Assembly (NCBI GenBank): GCA_002898855.1
Contig: BEIR01000062.1
Coordinates: forward strand, 1 to 7,099
Source of the DNA: a bacterium HR41
Lineage (GTDB): Bacteria; Actinomycetota; Thermoleophilia; Solirubrobacterales; Thermoleophilaceae
Direction: 5' to 3'
Length of the DNA stretch: 7,099 nucleotides
Part shown: in pieces, positions 5,192-7,099 of the stretch
Numbering within the stretch: position 1 is the stretch's first letter
Layout of the letters: every line of letters begins with the position of its first letter
Translations under genes and position numbers: made by a program
The notes under the pieces: generated by a model
What the model was told of the DNA's origin: nothing
Seen by the model: only the letters and a program-made list of their open reading frames with translations
The model's database searches: none

Positions 5192-5662
5192 TCAAAATCC
5201 GCGGCTCTCGCCGCGCTCCGCTAACCGCGTCCAGGGTGAATCCCACGAGCGGGCGTCGCCTCTCGGCCATGCCGCCTCGCGCACGAGCGCCGCTGTCTCG
5301 ACAAGGTGACCCAAAAGACGGTCGAGCGCCGACACGGACACCTGGTCGACAAGCAGTTCCCCGTGAATCCACAACTCGCCGCTGCGTGACGCTCCTACGC
5401 GCACCAGGGTGAGGTGGCGGTTCAGGTGGAGCAGCGCGGACGGGTCGAGACCGTGGCTTGCGTCCGCCACGAAGGCGCGCGCTGCGAGCAGCCCATCGCT
5501 GACGCGCAGGCCTATGTCGAGCGCTCGCTCGCCGCACACACCCGCGGGCAGGGTGACGCCCCACTCGCCTTCGGCCAAGGACCGCACCGGTACCCCGAGC
5601 CCGGCGAGGTAGTCGCCGACCAGGGAGCGGAGGTCGCCACTTGCTTGTCGGTGCTCGCTCAT
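5192..5662 (-). CDS. YbjN-like (sensory transduction regulator / secretion-chaperone fold) domain protein
   Basis: This is the only minus-strand gene I support. The 156-residue product resembles the YbjN domain family, an alpha/beta fold related to type III secretion chaperones whose role in actinobacteria is not defined. Supporting features are an N-terminal helix ending LAGLGVPVRSL (19-29), EGEWGVTLP (31-39), a strand near GLLAARAFV (57-65), the helix ALLHLNRHLTLVRVG (76-90), GELWIHGELLV (95-105), and the long helix from VSALDRLLGHLVETAALVRE (110-129). That succession (E-G-x-W, then L-x-x-L-N, then G-x-L-x-x-x-x-x-L, then a helical tail) is the family's pattern. The C-terminal 25 residues are polar and probably disordered. 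There is no signal peptide. The ATG at 5660-5662 has only a weak GGA upstream. A TATAAG box about 114 bases upstream on the same strand is a plausible promoter. Family assignment is by pattern and should be confirmed by profile search. Confidence 0.75.
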   Translation of the reverse strand: MSEHRQASGDLRSLVGDYLAGLGVPVRSLAEGEWGVTLPAGVCGERALDIGLRVSDGLLAARAFVADASHGLDPSALLHLNRHLTLVRVGASRSGELWIHGELLVDQVSVSALDRLLGHLVETAALVREAAWPRGDARSWDSPWTRLAERGESRGF

Positions 5663-5755
5663 CGTCCGACTGCCGAACAGGGCACGATGCCACCCGAGCG
5701 AGTCGGCGCTCGAGGCGGCCTCGGCTATGCCCTGACCGCCTGCCGGCGTCGTGCC

Positions 5756-5776
5756 GTGCCCGACCTGGTGCCCGAC
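5756..5776. repeat. Tandem 9-bp direct repeat (GTGCCCGAC) with 12-bp period between ybjN-like gene and dtd
   Basis: GTGCCCGAC occurs at 5756-5764 and 5768-5776, separated by CTG. A partial copy, GTGCC, precedes at 5751-5755. The period of 12 bp is close to one DNA turn, so both copies face nearly the same side of the helix. The second copy touches the TATAAG box of the minus-strand gene and lies just before the TAGCCT box of dtd. This suggests a regulator site, but in such GC-rich DNA a chance duplication is possible. Confidence 0.4.
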
Positions 5777-5781
5777 TTATA
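5776..5781 (-). promoter_or_regulatory. Candidate -10 box (TATAAG) for the ybjN-like gene
   Basis: Read on the minus strand this is TATAAG, five of six matches to TATAAT and the closest match I found in this gap. It would start transcription near 5769 and give a leader of about 107 nt before the ATG at 5662. The region 17 bp upstream lies in the start of dtd and shows no recognisable -35. It overlaps the dtd -10 candidate on the other strand. Confidence 0.35.
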
Positions 5782-5785
5782 GCCT
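5780..5785 (+). promoter_or_regulatory. Candidate -10 box (TAGCCT) for dtd
   Basis: TAGCCT fits TANNNT and stands 8 bases before the dtd ATG at 5794. No Shine-Dalgarno intervenes, so a leaderless or near-leaderless transcript is the simplest reading. No -35 is evident. It overlaps the opposite-strand TATAAG box, so the two divergent genes may compete for polymerase. Confidence 0.3.
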
Positions 5786-5793
5786 CGCGCGCG

Positions 5794-6261
5794 ATGAAAG
5801 CGGTGGTGCAGAGGGTGGCTCGCGCTCGCGTGAGCGTGGTCGATCCGGACGGGGGAGAGAGAGCCGTGGCTGCGATCGGCCGCGGGCTGCTCGTGCTGGC
5901 CGGCGTCGCGCGCGACGACACCGAGAGCGACTGTCAGCTGCTTGCACACAAGATCCTCACCCTGCGGATCTTCCCGAGCGATCGCCGGCCGCTCGATCGC
6001 TCGCTCGTGGACGTGGGCGGCGAGATCCTCTGCGTCAGCCAGTTCACGCTGCTCGCCGACGCTCGTCGCGGCCGCCGCCCGAGTTTCGAAGAGGCGGCGC
6101 CGCCGGAACGCGCCGAGGTGCTTTACGAGCGCCTGTGCGAATTGTTGGGCGCCAAGCGCGGGTGCTTCGGTGCGCACATGCGCGTCGAGCTGGTCAACGA
6201 CGGCCCGGTGACGATCGTGCTCGACACGCAGCTGCTTGCGCGCCGCAACGAACCGTCGTAG
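5794..6261 (+). CDS. dtd: D-aminoacyl-tRNA deacylase
   Basis: Dtd is a cytosolic homodimer that hydrolyses D-amino acids (and glycine on tRNA-Ala) from mischarged tRNAs. The product has 155 residues, slightly longer than the usual 145-150. It begins MKAVVQRVARARVSV, the family signature, followed by GRGLLVLAGV (29-38), SQFTL (82-86) with the active-site Thr region, RRPSFEEAAPPERAEVLYE (94-112), and FGAHM with LVNDGPVTI (125-141) containing the Gly-cisPro pair (137-138) that excludes L-amino acids. The extra length is a short DPDGGERAV insertion (17-25) before the second strand and a tail of about six residues. ATG 5794 matches the conserved N-terminus exactly, and in-frame sequence upstream shows no family similarity. 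It is divergent from the YbjN-like gene with a 131-base gap. Its last bases include the promoter of the next gene. Confidence 0.96.
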   Translation: MKAVVQRVARARVSVVDPDGGERAVAAIGRGLLVLAGVARDDTESDCQLLAHKILTLRIFPSDRRPLDRSLVDVGGEILCVSQFTLLADARRGRRPSFEEAAPPERAEVLYERLCELLGAKRGCFGAHMRVELVNDGPVTIVLDTQLLARRNEPS

Positions 6262-6264
6262 GAT
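6236..6264 (+). promoter_or_regulatory. Promoter TTGCGC-N17-TAGGAT for the exported-protein gene
   Basis: TTGCGC (6236-6241) and TAGGAT (6259-6264) are separated by exactly 17 bp, the optimal spacing for housekeeping sigma factors. TAGGAT fits TANNNT and TTGCGC keeps the key TTG. The element lies within the last codons of dtd, and the TAG of the -10 is the dtd stop codon. Transcription would begin near 6271, giving a leader of about 143 nt. This is the best-formed promoter in the window. Confidence 0.55.
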
Positions 6265-6274
6265 CGAAGCGCAG

Positions 6275-6294
6275 CTGACCGATCGGACGGTCAG
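6275..6294 (+). other. Stem-loop at the 5' end of the exported-protein transcript (or dtd terminator)
   Basis: Bases 6275-6281 (CTGACCG) pair perfectly with 6288-6294 (CGGTCAG), giving a 7-bp stem with a 6-nt loop. It begins 13 bases after the dtd stop. If the promoter at 6236-6264 is real, it is also within about 4 nt of the new transcript's 5' end, where such hairpins can stabilise mRNA. No U-run follows. Confidence 0.5.
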
Positions 6295-6304
6295 GCGGAC
6301 CACC

Positions 6305-6360
6305 GGCCGAAGGCCTAGCGCCCGAGGTCGGAAGCGGACGCCGGAGGCGTCCGCTAGGCC
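6305..6360 (+). other. Nested, mutually exclusive hairpins in the leader of the exported-protein gene
   Basis: AGCGGACGCC (6333-6342) pairs perfectly with GGCGTCCGCT (6346-6355) around a GGA loop. GGCCTAGCG (6312-6320) is the exact complement of CGCTAGGCC (6352-6360), which shares four bases with the first stem. GGCC (6305-6308) can also pair with GGCC (6312-6315) around GAA. The pairings compete, so the leader could adopt alternative folds; it could equally be one long hairpin (GGCCT/AGGCC plus the 10-bp stem) with an internal bulge. Confidence 0.5.
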
Positions 6361-6396
6361 GCAAACCACCCACACCCCCACAACCCAACGTTCCCT

Positions 6397-6406
6397 GGAG
6401 GGAGGT
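6397..6406 (+). promoter_or_regulatory. Very strong Shine-Dalgarno of the exported-protein gene
   Basis: GGAGGGAGGT contains two overlapping anti-16S matches, the nearer (GGAGGT, 6401-6406) 7 bases before ATG 6414. It is preceded by a 28-nt tract of only A and C (6362-6389) that cannot pair with itself, leaving the site exposed. It is by far the best ribosome binding site in the window and implies high expression. Confidence 0.8.
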
Positions 6407-6413
6407 CGTTCGC

Positions 6414-7037
6414 ATGGCACTTCGCCGCAAGGCTGCGGCTCTAGCCGTTGTCGGTGCGTTCGCGGTAGCAGCCCCTGCCGCTTCCGCACAGGAAGTCCCG
6501 TTCACGAACTGGAAGGTGTCGTGCACGCTCGGCATCAAGAAGCTCAATCAGAGCGTCACGATCCCGAGCGGTGCCACGTTCAACGGCAGCTGGAACGTGT
6601 CGACCGGAGCTCTCTCGGGCAGCGTTTCGATCCCGACGATCAAGGCGCGTCTCAAGGTGCTCGGCTTGCCGGTCGACGCAACGCTCGAGCTGGTCGAGGC
6701 GCGCCCGGTGTCGGGCTCGATCGCAGTCGGGACGGACGGCAACGTCACGGTGAAGGCCACCTCCGCGTCGACGATCTACATCCGGCGTCTCTCGTCGCCG
6801 TACCTGCCGCTCAACCTGGTGAACAGCCGTACCTGCCGCACCTCCCAGCCGGTCGAGTTGCCGCTCTCGGCGACGGTGCCCTTCGCCCAGCTCGGCCAGG
6901 GCATCTCGTTCTCCGGAACGACGACGCTGCCGTCGCTGACCGGCTGCGGGTTGACGACCCCGCTCCTCAATCTGTTGATGTCGGGGCCGGGTAACCCGTT
7001 CCAGATCCAGCTGGCGCCACCGACGAACGCGAGCTGA
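6414..7037 (+). CDS. Exported protein of unknown function, beta-rich
   Basis: I do not recognise a named family. The 207-residue product starts with a classical Sec signal peptide: basic MALRRK, a hydrophobic stretch (about 7-22) and an A-S-A cleavage site at 23-25, leaving mature QEVPFTNWKV. The mature part (about 182 residues) is rich in Ser, Thr, Gly, Val and Leu with alternating patterns such as SGSVSIP (68-74), GSIAVGTDGNVTVKATSAST (101-120) and ISFSGTTTLPSLTGCGL (164-180). This suggests a beta-sandwich or beta-barrel-like secreted domain. It has three cysteines (37, 141, 178), so at most one intramolecular disulphide. There is no lipobox, LPXTG or C-terminal membrane segment, so it is probably released or loosely held at the surface. 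A dedicated promoter, structured leader and very strong ribosome binding site suggest abundant expression. It stands alone after dtd and ends in a hairpin at 7051-7072. Confidence 0.85.
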   Translation: MALRRKAAALAVVGAFAVAAPAASAQEVPFTNWKVSCTLGIKKLNQSVTIPSGATFNGSWNVSTGALSGSVSIPTIKARLKVLGLPVDATLELVEARPVSGSIAVGTDGNVTVKATSASTIYIRRLSSPYLPLNLVNSRTCRTSQPVELPLSATVPFAQLGQGISFSGTTTLPSLTGCGLTTPLLNLLMSGPGNPFQIQLAPPTNAS

Positions 7038-7050
7038 GAACGCCTCCAGC

Positions 7051-7072
7051 GGGTCGGGGCGAGCGCCGACCC
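7051..7072 (+). terminator. Hairpin terminator candidate after the exported-protein gene
   Basis: GGGTCGG (7051-7057) pairs perfectly with CCGACCC (7066-7072) around an 8-nt loop, beginning 14 bases after the stop. There is no U-run, as is common for high-GC actinobacterial terminators. The remaining 27 bases of the window show nothing I can identify. Confidence 0.55.
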
Positions 7073-7099
7073 ACCAGAGAGCGGTCCTCGGGCGGGCCG

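Noticed and set aside
5414..5782. Plus-strand 122-codon frame opposite the ybjN-like gene
   Set aside because: The minus strand carries the coherent YbjN-like pattern; the plus frame has no domain and its VPDLVPDL ending only reflects the 9-bp DNA repeat.
5641..5793. In-frame upstream extension of dtd from ATG/TTG near 5641
   Set aside because: The family N-terminus begins exactly at ATG 5794; the extra 51 residues are Arg/Ser/Ala-rich and overlap the 5' end of the opposite-strand gene.
1..7099. Mobile elements, CRISPR arrays, tRNA or rRNA genes, attachment sites
   Set aside because: No transposase-like product, terminal inverted repeats with target duplications, regularly spaced repeats or cloverleaf structures were found; all recognisable genes are housekeeping or single-copy.

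Overview
The window reads as chromosomal housekeeping DNA from a high-GC, deep-branching actinobacterium, most likely of the class Thermoleophilia. Three things suggest this. The order mihF-gmk-rpoZ-coaBC is a known actinobacterial block. The MihF and omega sequences have the form I associate with that class. Pyrimidine synthesis uses a two-subunit class 1B dihydroorotate dehydrogenase (PyrD+PyrK) rather than the single-chain class 2 enzyme of mycobacteria and streptomycetes. The lineage is inferred from memory of family sequences, not from a search.

Layout. Positions 1-1708 hold pyrK and pyrD, overlapping by 8 bases, probably the end of a pyrimidine operon. A hairpin (1733-1775) follows. Then comes an AT-richer promoter-like stretch (about 1808-1889) and a roughly 320-base GC-rich, hairpin-rich stretch (1890-2209) that is open in the mihF frame but has non-coding base composition; I read it as the mihF 5' leader. 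Positions 2210-4649 hold mihF, gmk, rpoZ and coaBC, a tight co-directional cluster for nucleoid binding, GDP synthesis, RNA polymerase omega and coenzyme A synthesis. After a hairpin (4705-4731) comes a small TPR gene (4782-5174). It converges with a minus-strand YbjN-like gene (5192-5662), which is divergent from dtd (5794-6261), encoding the D-aminoacyl-tRNA deacylase. The last gene (6414-7037) encodes an exported protein of unknown function. It has its own well-spaced promoter overlapping the end of dtd, a structured leader of about 143 nt, a very strong ribosome binding site and a closing hairpin.

How the genes fit together. PyrK/PyrD make orotate. Gmk supplies GDP, and omega and MihF belong to transcription and the nucleoid. 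CoaBC makes 4'-phosphopantetheine, and Dtd proofreads aminoacyl-tRNAs. There is no mobile element, CRISPR array, phage gene or RNA gene that I can support.

The most unusual points are: (1) gmk has no canonical start codon that would preserve its P-loop, and the best start is an ATA inside an ATAG overlap with the mihF stop; (2) the mihF leader contains an alternating series of complementary pentamers that could form mutually exclusive hairpins; (3) the exported-protein leader also has mutually exclusive pairings, followed by a 28-nt tract made only of A and C. I found no convincing new multi-gene system.
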